DNA from: Brachypterus glaber
Lineage: Eukaryota; Arthropoda; Insecta; Coleoptera; Kateretidae
Reading direction: 5' to 3'
DNA length: 64,000 nt
Assembly: GCA_958510825.1 (NCBI GenBank)
Contig: OY294044.1
Span: 47,456,626-47,520,625, forward strand
Shown: positions 42,727 to 54,639 of the stretch, piece after piece
Layout: every line of letters starts with the position of its first letter
How positions within the stretch are numbered: the first letter of the stretch is position 1
Notes under the pieces: generated by a model
Told to the model about the DNA's origin: nothing
Databases searched by the model: none
What the model saw: the letters and a program-made list of their open reading frames with translations, nothing else
Made by a program: the position numbers and the translations under genes

Positions 42727-43574
42727 GCACAAAGGTAAAAAATTCCAAAAAAACGGAAAATATCATGAAGCATCGAAAGTTGAATATTTATAAACCTTAT
42801 AGTGTCCTCTAAATGATGTATATACATTTTTTAAAAATTTTTGCAGTCTTGCTTAAAAAATTAAATTTAAGTGTACATTGAATATATAACAATATCTTAC
42901 ACTTAATTTTTTTAGGGCTGTATTTTTTAAATTTTAAAATATAGTACAAATATGGGGTATTAAATCATAGAAAAGTATTATCGTCATGTCCGGACCCGTC
43001 ATGACGCGTCCGGACGCGTCAAGTAAAAAAATTTAAATTTTTAGAAAAAATTCAGATTTGATTTATTTTGTATATTCTTAGGTTTAAAGCAATGAATTAA
43101 CCTAAACAATAGAAAACTACTAAAATATTTAATTTTTTTCAATTTTTTTAAATGGCGTTTTTTTTTTAGTTAAAAAAAAAAAACTTTTTCGGTCAATTAT
43201 GTAATTTTTTATACTGAATTTGAATCTGAATAAAAAACACCCTCATTAAATTTAAAAAATTTAAGTTACCTAAGGGTGTGGATGAAAAAAAAATCTGCTT
43301 TGATAAAAAGTCCCCCTTGGTATTGAAGCTGAATACCAAATTTCAAAAAAATATCTTGTACCTAATGTTTCTGAGATATCGACTTTTAACCGTTTAAATG
43401 TCCCACCCGGTATGCAGTGTGTCACTTAAATTTAATTTTTTAAGCAAGACATTTTCAAAAAAATGTATAGAATATCATTTAGAGGACACTATAAGGTTTA
43501 GAAATATTCAACTTTCGACGCTTCATGATTTTTTTTTTTTTCGCTTTTTTGGTATTTTTTACCTGTGTGCGCGA
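42727..43574. mobile_element. Foldback element with about 140-bp arms, 848 bp
   Basis: Left arm GCACAAAGGTAAAAAATTCC, CATCGAAAGTTGAATATTTA, TATAGTGTCCTCTAAATGAT; right arm is the inverse, ending GGTATTTTTTACCTGTGTGC. The middle has GTCCCACCCGGTATGCAGTG and a small GC-rich patch at 42987-43023. No coding capacity. Outer ends are approximate. Confidence 0.7.
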
Positions 43575-44515
43575 TTCTATTTTTATTCTTGTTTAACGTA
43601 AAAAATAAAATGTTTATAACATGTATATTGTAAAATGTACAATGTAAATCATTTGTTTACATAACAACTTTTTTTTCTGTTAGAAAGAATTATAACCATA
43701 AAAGCGTAGAATTGGACCCATAACCAAATTATAGATCTAATCATCACGAAACACTTTTTTGCGTATTATACTGAAAACAATGGCGATTAAACTTCCTGCC
43801 ACCTGCTAGAGGGAAGTAAAAAGAATTTTCGGTCTCGGCTTCACCTATGTAGCAGTAAATTTACCTTTTTTTATCCCTTGGATCACGCAAGTCCCATTAC
43901 CACTGCACAAGACTGCCTAAGGTTATTTGGAGGGTCTAACTACACACAAAAAAATGCCTCTGCCAACAAAATAATACTTTCAACTATAGGGATTTTTTTT
44001 TCATAAAGCGAAACAAAAAATCGAAAAAAAAATCTAAAAATCTAAAAACTAAAAAAAAAAAAAATTTCCAAAATATTTTTTTTTTGTAAAGAGACAAAAA
44101 AAGTATAAACAATAGTTATTTTCTTAACTAGTGTATTAAGTAGCATTTTATCCACGCAAAGAAGATCAGCCCAGGCTACTTAATACACGAGTTGAGAATT
44201 TAATTTTATCCATCACCTTTTATTTTAAATAAAAATCTATAATTTTGCGAAAAAATATGTCAAAAATATTAAGATTAAGTTTTCTTAATACTAAAATAAT
44301 AGGTAGTCATGGCCTAAGTATGCCTATTAAAAATAAACAATTGCTAGTTTTACATTTCCTACAAACGTCAAAATGGACGCGGTGATGACAGAATTTTTAA
44401 TAAAAACAGTATTTTATTCAAAAACTAAAGAATAATTTGGGCTTTTCTTTAATTTTTATGGTTTAGTTAACGTGCTTCTATTTATAGAATAGTTATAATA
44501 CTTAATTAATAGGGT
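43575..44515. other. Gene-free region
   Basis: 43960-44110 has A/T-runs typical of foldback centres. No gene or clear element. Confidence 0.4.
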
Positions 44516-44536
44516 ATGTAACTAATTTTGGGTGAC
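44516..44536 (+). repeat. 20-bp direct repeat, left copy
   Basis: ATGTAACTAATTTTGGGTGA is repeated exactly at 45308-45328, 792 bp away. It could be a long target duplication around the enclosed sequence. Confidence 0.6.
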
Positions 44537-44565
44537 CCATACAGAAGAAGTTAACGGGGCCAGGT

Positions 44566-44800
44566 ATGGGCCAAGCTTGGCGCAACGCTGTGCAACTTTG
44601 GCCCACGCTTGTAGGCCAGGCCTGGCCCAGCCTTGCTAATGTCTGGAATGATAACAGGGGGCCTAGCTTGGTTGTTATCATTGGCCCAACCATCATTGCC
44701 AAGACTGGCCCAACTATCATTGCCAAGACTGGCCCAACCATCATTGCCAAGACTGGCCCAACCATCATTGCCAAAACTGGCCCAACCATCATTCTTAACT
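44566..44800. repeat. 24-bp minisatellite in GC-rich block
   Basis: 44686-44795 is about 4.6 units of GGCCCAACCATCATTGCCAA plus GACT. Upstream, 44566-44640 has irregular TGGCC/GGCCA-rich sequence. Since 24 is a multiple of 3, several frames stay open; on the minus strand one reads repeated NDGWASLG after MSSSYRRVK. There is no evidence that this is a gene. Confidence 0.8.
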
Positions 44801-44899
44801 CTTCGATATGAACTAGACATTGTTTTTTAAAATTTGAATTATCAATTAACTTTATAAAATATAATTTAAAAAAGAGCAGACAAAAACACGATTTACAGT

Positions 44900-45307
44900 A
44901 CAAATATATTTATTTATTTATTTATATACTATACGGGAAAACCCCATTACAAAAATAATATCAGCTAGATTAGATATAAACTTAAACTTATATATCTATA
45001 GAGCAACAAATAATTAAACGGTAAGGCTGTCGACAGTAGACGTAAACATGTTTAGTATGAAGTTCTTCTCTCTTCTTCTCTTTATTTTTTGGCCTTTGCT
45101 TTATATCAATTAGCCAGCTCGCTACTCTTTTGTTAATTTCTGCAAATGGTTTGTCTGGTTGCTACCATACCATCGCTTTCTTTCGGCCTGGTCTGTAAGA
45201 CTTCTTGTGGGACCTCCCAATTCTGTTTAAATGTGCGTACGAATAAATAAATTTCTTCTATCATAACCTCAAAACCATGTGGATAACCCTAATCCAGATT
45301 CAACAAT
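44900..45307 (-). mobile_element. Probable LINE 3' remnant
   Basis: On the minus strand a short frame ends with VASWLIDIKQRPK and a Lys/Glu-rich tail, followed by A/T-rich 3' sequence and an (AAAT)n run at about 44905-44925. This is the layout of a 5'-truncated non-LTR element ending in a short tandem tail. There is no reverse transcriptase motif to confirm it. Confidence 0.3.
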
Positions 45308-45328
45308 GTAACTAATTTTGGGTGAGAT
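45308..45328 (+). repeat. 20-bp direct repeat, right copy
   Basis: Exact second copy of 44516-44536. Confidence 0.6.
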
Positions 45329-45448
45329 CAAAAGCTGTACGTAAAAGAGTGGGTGAAATATTTTTTAGTCACTAGTGGAAAAAAAACTCACTTTTGACAT
45401 TTAAAATAGTGCTCAAAACAAGTGTTTCTGTGAAGGTGTTGGATAAAT

Positions 45449-45620
45449 ATAATTTTTTACCCTATTTCACCCCCTTACCCCACCCCGATTTTTACCAAAA
45501 ACAATCCCATCCTATAACTTTACATAAGCAACCTATGGTCTTAATTTGAAGTCTAGCTTAAAGCATTCTTGAGTTATAGTGGCCACAAATTACACGGATA
45601 GACAGACCGACTGACAGAGA
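45449..45620. repeat. GACA-tailed repeat, copy
   Basis: CACCCCCTTACCCCACCCCG, TTTACCAAAAACAATCCC, TTTGAAGTCTAGC, GAGTTATAGTGGCCACAAA, then GACAGACCGACTGACAGAG. Confidence 0.6.
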
Positions 45621-46940
45621 GATTTTTTTTATGAAAATCATCTTTTTTGGATATAAAACGTTGATAAACGCGGAAAAGGTAACAAAATAGTTATTTTTTG
45701 TATTAAAAGCGCGAAATTACTGATTTCTGCTTGAGCGTGGAATCACATTTTGCGCTCATGATACAAACAACGTTTTCTCTACGATCTAAAATAAATAAAT
45801 TTTAGGCAGTAAATTTATTACCTTACAAGGTTAGGCAGCACTTACAATTTTTTGCAAATCTGGTGGTTTAGAAGAAAAACTCTCATCAATGTAACTCCCA
45901 TAATTCCTTCATAACAAAAAATATTTAACACACGAAATTGAGATTTGATAAAAGATAAATAATAATTTAATATTAAAAAAATGGCAGAACACAACATCTC
46001 GTAGCATATTGACTTGCCGGTTGCCTACCCTCTAGCTCGCAAAATTCAATTTTGCGCTTGCTGTCATGGTAACGAGCAGAAAAGTAAAAGTAGATTATTT
46101 TTCGGTCAGAGAACATTTTTGTTTTTTTTTTGTAGAAATGTTAACTTTTCTATTAGATCGTAGAAAAAAATATTTATCAATAAACAATTTATTATCCTTT
46201 TCTTCTGTAGAGGAAAAAGCCTATATTCCCTTTTGGGTATCGGATGTTTTTAGTAGCTGGTAGTTATCTTTACTATACATGTATAGTCTAAGTTCGTGTT
46301 GTAGACTTTAGTCTAGTTTAGTCTAGTTAGTTCTAGGTTTAGTTAGTTTCTTTTCTGTGTGTTTAGTTTCCAATTGTTATTCCTCTTTTTCTTTTTCCAA
46401 TTATACCCCCGATTAATAATCGAGATGCTAATTTAGCCTAGACTACGCCAAACATTATCTATCAGGTTGGAAATGTTTCATTTTCTTATTAGGTTAGAAA
46501 TATACAATTCCCCAATACTCTCAACTACACCCTTGTCTACAACGTTGGCTAAGTAATTTATCTTTTTCGTTTATTTTTGAATATAAGAAGATAAGATCTT
46601 CTTTTTTAGTGTGTACGAATGTGTGGAGGGTCTTAGTAAATGTAATGCAACAATTCCCCCGAGAAACGTGACACAGAAATCAATGAATTCTTTGTTTCCC
46701 AGCTTATTGGGCTATATTTGTGTGTTGCTTATATTTGGGGGGTTCCAAATATAGTCGTTTTGTAAATAACGCTCTCATAAAGAGTAAATAGAACATTGTC
46801 ACTTATTTAATGGGGAATTGTTTTCAAATCACTAAAAACATTAACTACGTCTACACGATAAACAATCGTAGTTTGGACTTTTTTGTTATAAATTAAATCA
46901 AGAGCGTTTACACAAAAAAATCAAAATAAGTACCAAATAT
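45621..46940. other. Gene-free region
   Basis: TTTAGTCTAGTTTAGTCTAG at 46307 is a short tandem repeat. No gene; the 65-codon frame near 46066 has no supporting features. Confidence 0.4.
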
Positions 46941-47758
46941 ATCGTCGGCTTACAAGTAAAAGGCACTAAGTTACTTTTTTGCAAAAATGGGATTTTAATA
47001 GCACTGTAGTTAATTTTTGATGATCTATGTATAGGTAAACCGAACTAACTTCTAGATGAACTGCAAAGGGAGTTACCCACTATACAAAACGCACCAATTT
47101 GATTTTGATTAAAATTTTATCTGGCAATAGGCACTAAGTCACTTAGTGCACTTAGTGCGTTTTACTTGTAGATTATTTCAAATGTTTCTTCACTAAGCGA
47201 CTTTCTAAAAAGTGTTAATTTATAAAAATATGATTGCTTGAATCATTTATATGATACAATAACTCGTTATTTATTGTACTGACAAACGCATTCAAATTTT
47301 AACTGATAGATTATTTTAATTTTGCTCTTAAATCCTTGGTTACTACATAAATAACAAGAATATAAGAAAAAAATTAATGTTCGCGGCAAGTTCGGAAAAC
47401 AGTCCTTAGAATTGCACCGTGAAGTGTTTTATCATTAATATTCATTATAATTATTGACTTTAGGAGATGCTTCTTTGCGGCACAGCCTATGGCCTCTGAA
47501 AACTGTCTTAGTTCTTGCATAGTAGGCAGTTTCATATAATTAATACTAATTATTTTTATTAATTTTGGAAACGTTCTTTAAACAATAAAAAAGTCCAAAC
47601 CCTTCTTTTAAAAATCTAGTTTTTGAAAATGTATGTAAACATCTGGTTCTCTACTTTATAGTTATACATTACGTTTAATTAATAGAAGGGTTTTAATTTT
47701 AAATAGTTGTTTTTTATATTATTTTATTGACTTAGTGCTCTTTACTTGTAAGCCGACG
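46941..47758. mobile_element. ATCGTCGG element, copy 1 (part A)
   Basis: Left ATCGTCGGCTTACAAGTAAA and GGCACTAAGT; right ACTTAGTGCTCTTTACTTG then TAAGCCGACG, inverse ends of about 30 bp. Inside, GGCACTAAGTCACTTAGTGC is a near-palindrome followed by GTTTTACTTGTAG. No coding capacity. Immediately joined to a part B unit at 47759. Confidence 0.75.
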
Positions 47759-47905
47759 TCGTGGGCCTACAAGTCAAAGGCACTAAGTCCATGTCTTTTT
47801 TCAAATTTAGTTGAATTAAACTACTTAAAATTTTCTTTATTTAACTGCAAATGGGACATCATTATGTCCAAACATGTCATTGCAATTTGCGGTAGTTTTT
47901 TTCCA
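47759..47905. mobile_element. ATCGTCGG element, part B, truncated
   Basis: TCGTGGGCCTACAAGTCAAA, GGCACTAAGTCCATGTC onward matches the first part of 52634-52887. After GCGGTAGTTTTTTTCC the sequence changes to the CCCCAACATTTTTTGTC block of a family F-like foldback, so the end is lost. Confidence 0.65.
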
Positions 47906-48911
47906 AAAAGTCTTGTCACTTTTTTGCCCCAACATTTTTTGTCTGTTGTTTTTTTATGACACTTTCTCAATAAAATATGAATACTTAATTTAAAATACCT
48001 AAAAAAGGTACCCCTTATGTAACACCGTAGAGCCAACCGTTTCCGAGAAAATTGCATTTAAAGAGATAATTTCACGTTCCGAGCATAAAAATAGGAACTG
48101 AAAATTACAAAAGTTTTAAGATAAAAGACAAAAAACGGCAATTCGACAAAAACCCTGTTCCTCGTTAATAATGAGTCATTAAATTGGCTTCTAATTAAAA
48201 ATTAACCAAATAATTCCACTGGAATCGCTCTTTTATAAAATCTAGATAGTATAATTACCATTTCAGCTAACGAATTCATAATTTTGCATGGTAAGGGAGG
48301 AGGGTAATAAAATAGTTTTATTGCCCACCACCCAATTAGCCTCTTGAGTACGTGCGTTCACTTTATGACTATTTTAAAGTATGCGTGAGACTAATTCTAA
48401 ATTGTAGGGATAATTTGTGCTATTAAAATGCTAAAGACCGACCATTATATTTTTTAAACGTAAGGTAGTCACAGGTAATAATTTAATCAGAGATAAACAT
48501 CAATTTTTAAATTTTTATACAAAAGTATTTGGAATTAAAAAGCTATTTACCAACAAAAAATGTAAATATTTTGACAAAAGCCATTTCCTTTTTATTTAAA
48601 TTTTTCCTACACGAAAAAAAAATTTTAGACACTATATCTTTTTGTAGTGGAAGCTATACTCCTCGCAGTTACAAGTATCTTTTTTTTTGTGAAGTTTTGA
48701 GTTAGACTTTTTAAATTGGGATATTTCTTAGTTTTAAGTAGAGCCCCCTATAACTTTTTTGTTTTTAATTGAATTGGTTTCAAAAGTGTGATTCGCTCTT
48801 TTAATAAAGGTAATTTTTACTGAAAAAAATACGTTAATAGTACGTTTCCTTCCATTTAGTTCAATTTTTAAAAGTTTAGCTCCTATAACTTTTTTGTGTT
48901 TGGGGCGAATT
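47906..48911. other. Gene-free region with family F-like debris
   Basis: 47915-48110 resembles foldback interiors (GGTACCCCTTATGTAACACC, CCGTTTCCGAGAAAATTGC), as at 26495. The rest is A/T-rich. Confidence 0.4.
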
Positions 48912-49122
48912 CAACGAACTAATAATTCTTCTCTCTAGAATAGGCATTTTATTTGTAAAAACTGACAAAAACGTAGCCAACATATACATTTGTCTGTATT
49001 ACTCGCAGAGCTTTGTTCTAACAGAGACGACAATAACAGTTACTGGTAATTGTTATTGTTCAGGCCTGAATATACGTACTATTTGTTTACAAACAAACCG
49101 AGATGTTGGCGATACTTTATAG

Positions 49123-50860
49123 AATAGAATAGAATAGATAGAAATTTATTAGTGCATTAGGATACAAAGTATATAACACAAGTCAAATGCTTACAAACTA
49201 AAATAAAATAAATAAATAAAATAAATAAACATATAAATAAGTTAAAACAAATAAATAAGTTAAAATAAAGGACACTATTTTGATAAAGTTTTATCGTTAT
49301 AAAAATCATCAAGTTTGTAATATGCTTTTTGTTCAAGTAAAACTTTAAGTTTATTCTTAAAAATGTTTGGTCTTTCTATATCTTTTAAATCCGCTGGGAG
49401 TTTATTTAAAATTTTGGAACCTATAAAAAAAATTGACCTTTTTTTTTTCGCATTTTAACAAGTTAATGTTTCTTGTATCATATGAACACTTATTTGTGTC
49501 TTTATACTGACTAAAGTTCTTTTTGACATACAAAATCGTTTTTAAAATAAATATACAAGGGGTAGTTAATATTTTGTTTTTTATGAAAATTTCCTTACAT
49601 GAATCTCTAGGTTTTAAGTTAAAGAGCAGTCTGATTATTCTTTTTTGTGCGATTAGAATGCGCTCCATGTTTGGCGAGCTGCCCCATAATAATATGTCGT
49701 ATTGAATTCTACTATATACGAGGGAATAATATACATTTATTAAATAAATATTTCTGATCCAAGCATGCTTTAAGATTAAGTAGGGCAAAGTACGAACTGT
49801 TTAGTTTTTTTATTAGGGCATCTGTGTTTTCGTTCCACGTCAAATGGGAATCCAATATAGACCCCAAGTACTTGGTACTCTTTGCAAAATTTATTAGTTG
49901 GTTGTTTAGTTTTAGTATTGGTTTAATTTTTAATTCTCTACGGTTACAGAAGTTAACACACACAGTTTTATCTATATTAATAATTAAACCATTTTTTATA
50001 CACCATATTTTGAATTCTAGTATGACCTGTTGTAGTAGGGTTTCAAGTTGTTCCGGTGTTTTCGCGGACACGATTATCGTGGTATCATCTGCGAACATAA
50101 AGAGTTTTCCCAGGGAGATAAATTTTGGAAGGTCATTTGCGAAAATTAAAAATAAAAGAGGGCCTAATATACTACCTTGAACTACCCCGATATCAATTCC
50201 GTGCTCTTCCTATTTTGATCCGTTGCTTTCGACTATAAGCTTTCTATTTATTAAAAAACTTTCAATTAGTTTTAGGGCAGCTCCCCTTATACCAATTTTG
50301 TAACATTTTTGCAACAATTGTTTTGTCTCTATTAAATCAAATGCAATGCTTAGATCAAAAAATATCCCAGCAACATAATTTCCCGCATCTATTTCCTTAT
50401 AAATATAATTTAAACATTCTACACTTGCTGATTCAGTAGATTTATTTTTTCTAAATCCATGCTGAGCGTTTGTAAATATGGTGTATTTTTCTATAAAATT
50501 AAGTAGCCTTTTGTATAGGATTTTTTCGAATATTTTTGAGAAAACGCTCAACATAGATATAGGTCGATAATTTTCTAGATTACTTGGGTCACCTCTCTTG
50601 TATATTGGACATATTTTTGCCGTTTTTAGTGACTTGGGAAATTCTCCACATTGTATTAATAAATTAAAAATAATCGTCAATGGAATTAATATTGCACCAC
50701 CAATTTTTTTAATGTAATCACTTGAGATTTGTTCTACACCACTGGATTTTTTAGCTTTGAGTTCTTTGATGGCGGTTTGAACGTCATTTTCTGTGATTAC
50801 GGACATATAAAAACTCTTTTCGACTGTGTCTTCTACTAAAGATGGGTCTTCGTTCACTTC
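49123..50860 (-). mobile_element. 5'-truncated LINE (non-LTR retrotransposon)
   Basis: Reverse transcriptase remnants on the minus strand end in a 3' region with a short tandem tail that shows on the plus strand as TAGAATAGAATAGAATAGAT. Tandem tails rather than poly(A) fit CR1/Jockey-type elements. The 5' junction falls at the start of the surviving frame (about 50860). The target is the interior of a family C MITE; no clean duplication was found. Confidence 0.85.
49402..50857 (-). pseudogene. LINE reverse transcriptase, truncated and disrupted
   Basis: Three open pieces on the minus strand. Piece 1 (50857-50213) has NYRPISMLSVFSKIFEK, AQHGFRKNKSTESA and FFDLSIAFDLIE, the fingers and first catalytic block. 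A TAG at 50212-50210 interrupts; the same frame then gives VVQGSILGPLLFLIFANDLP and MFADDTTIIVSA, the catalytic FADD box, continuing through NGLIINIDKT and STKYLGSILD to about 49712. A frameshift between about 49790 and 49745 moves the remainder (SLVYSRIQYDILLWG, IAQKRIIRLLF) into the next frame, ending at 49402. Endonuclease and ORF1 are missing. The motifs fit the CR1/Jockey group; exact clade uncertain. One stop and one frameshift, so dead but not ancient. Confidence 0.85.
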
Positions 50861-50909
50861 ACGGTATGCGTATTCTAGAGAGAAGAGTTGTTAGTTCGTT
50901 GGGCGAATT

Positions 50910-51711
50910 TGATACGAGTGATTCATTTAATAAAAGTAATTTTTCCTGAAAGTTGATCAGATATTTTCTTTCACTATTTTAGATTTTTTAAATGATATGC
51001 CCCACAACTTTCTTATTGTTTGGGGGATTTCTTTTAATTTCAGTAGGCTTCGTGTATTTAAGAAAATTATTTTTTCCTGAAAATTTGAAGTCGATTTAAT
51101 TATTTGAGTTATCGCACAGTAAAGAAAACGTAGCATAAGGATTGACGGACGGACGGTTCCTTTTTAAAAGTTATTCAGAATTGTATGTAACGCATTTTGG
51201 TACATTTTTTTTTTTTAATTAACTAAATGTCTTTTTTTTGGACCTGCTGTCAAGCTGCGAGTATAACAAGTATTGAGTTTCGTTTGTGGTTTATTTTTTG
51301 ATAAGCGCCCAAATAAATGCAAATCGAACATTACATATTTTCAAGAGAACGTGAGTAGGACCGTATTATTTTTACTTTATTTTTTTTGTTGCTCCTTATT
51401 ATAACCAAAGCATTTTAAAAGAACTTTGTATAAATGTACAAATATACTTTTGAAGTGCTTTGGTACTATTCGTCATGACTAATCAATAACTAGTCTGTAA
51501 CCATCCTGAAATTTTCAGGATAGACATTATAAGCCTTTAAGGATAGACAGTATTAGCCTTTAAGGCTTATAATGTCTAATTGTTTTTGAGGTAATGTTAC
51601 TATCTATTAAGTTACTGATATTACACAATTGTTTCTTGTACTCAAAGTTGCCTACTTCGGTGAACCAAAATTAGTTTTGCAGGAAGATGTCTTTTGGTAC
51701 ATGTGCTTAAT
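50910..51711. other. Gene-free region
   Basis: 51040-51160 has a worn GACA-type tail (GGATTGACGGACGGACGG). 51514-51580 has an inverted AAGCCTTTAAGGATAGACA/TTTAAGGCTTATAATGTC hairpin. No gene. Confidence 0.4.
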
Positions 51712-52887
51712 ATCGTCTGCTTACAAGTAAAAGTCACTAAGTCACTTTTTTGCAAAAATGGGATTTTAATGGCACTGTAATTAATTTTTGATGATCTATG
51801 TATAGGTATACCGAACTAACTTGTAGGTGGACTGCCAAGGGAGTTACCCACTATACACAACGCACCAATTTGATTTTGATTAAAATTTTATCTGCCAATA
51901 GGCACTAAGGCACTTAGTGCACTTAGTGCGTTTTACTTGAAGATTATTTCAAATGTTTCTGCACTAAGCGACCGTCTAAAAAGAGTTAATTTATAAAAAT
52001 ATGATTGCTTGAATCATTTATATGATACAATATCGCGTTATTTATTGTACTGAAAAACGCATTTAAATTTTGCTATGTTAAAGTTAATGGAATAGAGACA
52101 GAACAGAGAAACAGATCTTTACCTGTAAAATAACAATGCTTTTTACGTGTACTTTCGATGTTTAGGTAATAATTTAATTTTCATTTGCATTGTTTTTTTT
52201 ATTATCAGATAATATTTCAAAACTAAATTTGAAGCCTTCACACTAAGTTCAAAGTCTTGGTGCATTTCTGAGGGGTTTGCACCGTGAAGTGTTTTATTAT
52301 TAATAATGATTCATTATAATTATTGAGATTAGGAGATGCTTCTTTGCCGGCACAGCCGATGGCCAACTGAAAACTGTCTTAGTTCTGGCAAATTAAGCAG
52401 TTTCATATAATTAATACTAATTAATTATTATTATTAATTTTGGAAACGTTCTTTAAACAATCAAAAAGTCCAAACCCTTCTTTTAAAAATCTAGTTTTTG
52501 AAAATTTATGTAAACATCTTGTTTTCTACTTTATAGTTATACCTTACGTTTAATTATTAGAAGGGTTTTAATTTTAAATAGTTGTTTTTAATATTATTTT
52601 ATTGACTTAGTGCTCTTTACTTGTAAGCCGACGTCGTGGGCCTACAAGTAAAAGGCACTAAGTCCATGTCTTTTTTCAAATTTAGTTGAATTAAACTACA
52701 GCAATTTTTCTTTATTTAACTGCAAATGAGACATTATTATGTCCAAACATGTCATTGCAATTTGCGGTTGTTTTTTTTTCCAAAAACAATTATTACAAAA
52801 ATTAAAAAACAACAATGAAAGTTAAATTTGTCAATATCTCAAAACCATGTTTTTGGACTTAGTGCTCTTTATTTGTAAGCCGACGAT
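51712..52887. mobile_element. ATCGTCGG element, copy 2 (parts A and B joined)
   Basis: Part A (51712-52633) starts ATCGTCTGCTTACAAG and ends TAAGCCGACG; part B (52634-52887) starts TCGTGGGCCTACAAGTAAAA and ends TTTGTAAGCCGACGAT. Each part has its own pair of inverse ends. The outermost ends ATCGTC.../...GACGAT also pair. The same A-B join exists at 46941-47905, so the pair moved or was copied as a unit. Confidence 0.75.
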
Positions 52888-53289
52888 ATAGGGTCATTTT
52901 TTCTAAAAAAAAAATAAATACTTAATGAATACCTAAAAATTGGAGTATAGCGTTTAAAAATAATGTTTTCTAAAGACGTTGTAAAATAAACTCTCTATTT
53001 TCTTAAATATTAAAATTTGCAGCGAATAAACAAAAAAAAGGAACAACAACAACAACAACAACATCCAGATTTATCAAAGAGATTGCAGTCATTTGTAGAA
53101 ACATAATAGAATTATCCTTATAAGGGTAATTAAACTATCCAGATTTCATAAAACGATGCCCAAACACCCCTGCAAGTCGTTGTGAAAATAAACACATTTC
53201 ATGCTCGGCTGAACTTTTATTATAAAATGTGTACTCATGTCAAAAGGACCTTGTTTCTCAATTAAGCGGGATAAAACTGATTTTTCCTA
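52888..53289. other. Gene-free region
   Basis: CAACAACAACAACAACAACA at 53044 is a trinucleotide repeat. Nothing else recognised. Confidence 0.4.
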
Positions 53290-54282
53290 AAGCTTCGGTT
53301 TCCTCCAAAAGTCGCAGTCGCTGACGACTGCGACCTGGTACACTGAAAAAATTATTTTGTAAAATTACTATAACTATCGCTGGTTATTTTTTGCCAAACA
53401 CTATCAAAGTAAATTTATTAGCGTAATATATTTTTACTACTAGTTATGTAGAAATACGTATTAAATTATTTTCTAAAATTACAAAACATTTGTTTAAATT
53501 ATCACAATAGTATTGATAATATTACAAAAGGATACTTAAAATTCATAAGAGACGAGTAAAATTACCATACTATATTTCCAATCGTTGTTTATATTTGTTG
53601 TATTTATAATAGCAGTTTTAATTTCTCTTATAGTATATTTACAAATGTATATTTTTTATTTTCACTAAGATAATTGCATTATTCTGGCTATTTAAATTTA
53701 CTAATTATTGTGTACCCCTATTCTTTTTAGTGTAGCCGCGACCAGGTCGTCACGACCTTAACTGTTTTCCCCAGTCTCGCCAGTCGCCATTTTGTTAGCT
53801 GGCCATTTTATAAACAGTTGTTTTATTATTTGCGAGTTTATGCCTTTCAATCATTATGAATATCTCTAAAAATTCGGTTCTTTTAATGTTTCTGAATTAT
53901 CAAGCGGAAGAGGGGAATCTCCTCCTCTTATTAACATTACATCATGAAAAAAAAAGGTTAAAAGTTGAGGAGATGTTTCGGCTGAGAGAGGTGGAGGGAT
54001 TTCAAGCAATTCTAATTGAGTGAAACAGTGAAAGACACTTGACACAGGGCAAAACCACCCGTTTCACTGTCAAATTCGTGGCGAAATAGTCGTGCGTCTG
54101 CTACCGGAGCGGTCAAGCGACCGGCGACCAAACGAACGGCGACCGGTAGATAGTAGTAACGACTCGGCAGCAGCTAGGAAAACAGGGACATTTAAAATGC
54201 ATTGGAGATGGCTCAACGAATCGGTCGCGGCTAGCCGGTCGCAGTCGTTAGCGACTGCGACTTTTGGAGGAAACCGAAGCTT
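53290..54282. mobile_element. Element with 44-bp GC-rich inverted ends, 993 bp
   Basis: AAGCTTCGGTTTCCTCCAAA then AGTCGCAGTCG on the left and the inverse on the right (two changes). Each end also contains a small hairpin, GCAGTCGCTGACGACTGC on the left. The interior has GC-rich patches with GACCGGCGACC and GCGACCAGGTCGTCACG, and an A/T-rich middle. Frames here reflect GC content, not a gene. Confidence 0.7.
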
Positions 54283-54639
54283 AAAAGATCCATTCGAATA
54301 AAAAATTAAGTATACACGGTGTTTTCAATTTTTTGGCATAAAATAAAGGAGACGATTCACAAAACATGAAAAACCAACAAAGAAACACATGTCCGGAAAT
54401 AAGCCCTAAGGGAGCTACGGCCCTTCGAAGATGGACTTTTTGTGGGGAACAAAAAAGGCAACAATAAAATTTATAAAGGATTAATAGCCTTTTAAAAAGT
54501 AAAATGCACTTAATTGTAGTTGCTCTTGCATTGTTACACTATATGACATTTTTGATGTATTTTTACTTTAAAAATCTATATTTTTTACAAAAAAATACCA
54601 ATAAAAAAGTTTGGGGAAAACTTGTGTTAAGCACATTTA
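54283..54639. other. Arm of a foldback interrupted by a LINE
   Basis: TACACGGTGTTTTCAATTTT at 54313 and AGGGAGCTACGGCCCTTCGA at 54410 are family F-type blocks. The matching AGCTCAAAGGGTTCC occurs at 55596, after the LINE, so the LINE appears to sit within this copy. Confidence 0.45.

Larger units (their letters stand above)
48912..50901. mobile_element. MITE family C copy split by a LINE insertion
   Basis: Left part 48912-49122 and right part 50861-50901 together equal one family C MITE. Its outer ends CAACGAACTAATAATTC and AGTTCGTTG are flanked by the exact 8-bp duplication GGCGAATT (48904-48911 and 50902-50909). The LINE at 49123-50860 sits inside. Confidence 0.85.

Noticed and set aside
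44502..44903. 133-residue minus-strand frame with MVGPVLA repeats
   Set aside because: Generated by the 24-bp minisatellite, whose length keeps several frames open at once; no conserved domain.
54092..54301. 69-residue Arg/Ser-rich frame
   Set aside because: Follows the GC-rich right end of an inverted-repeat element; no similarity to a known protein pattern.
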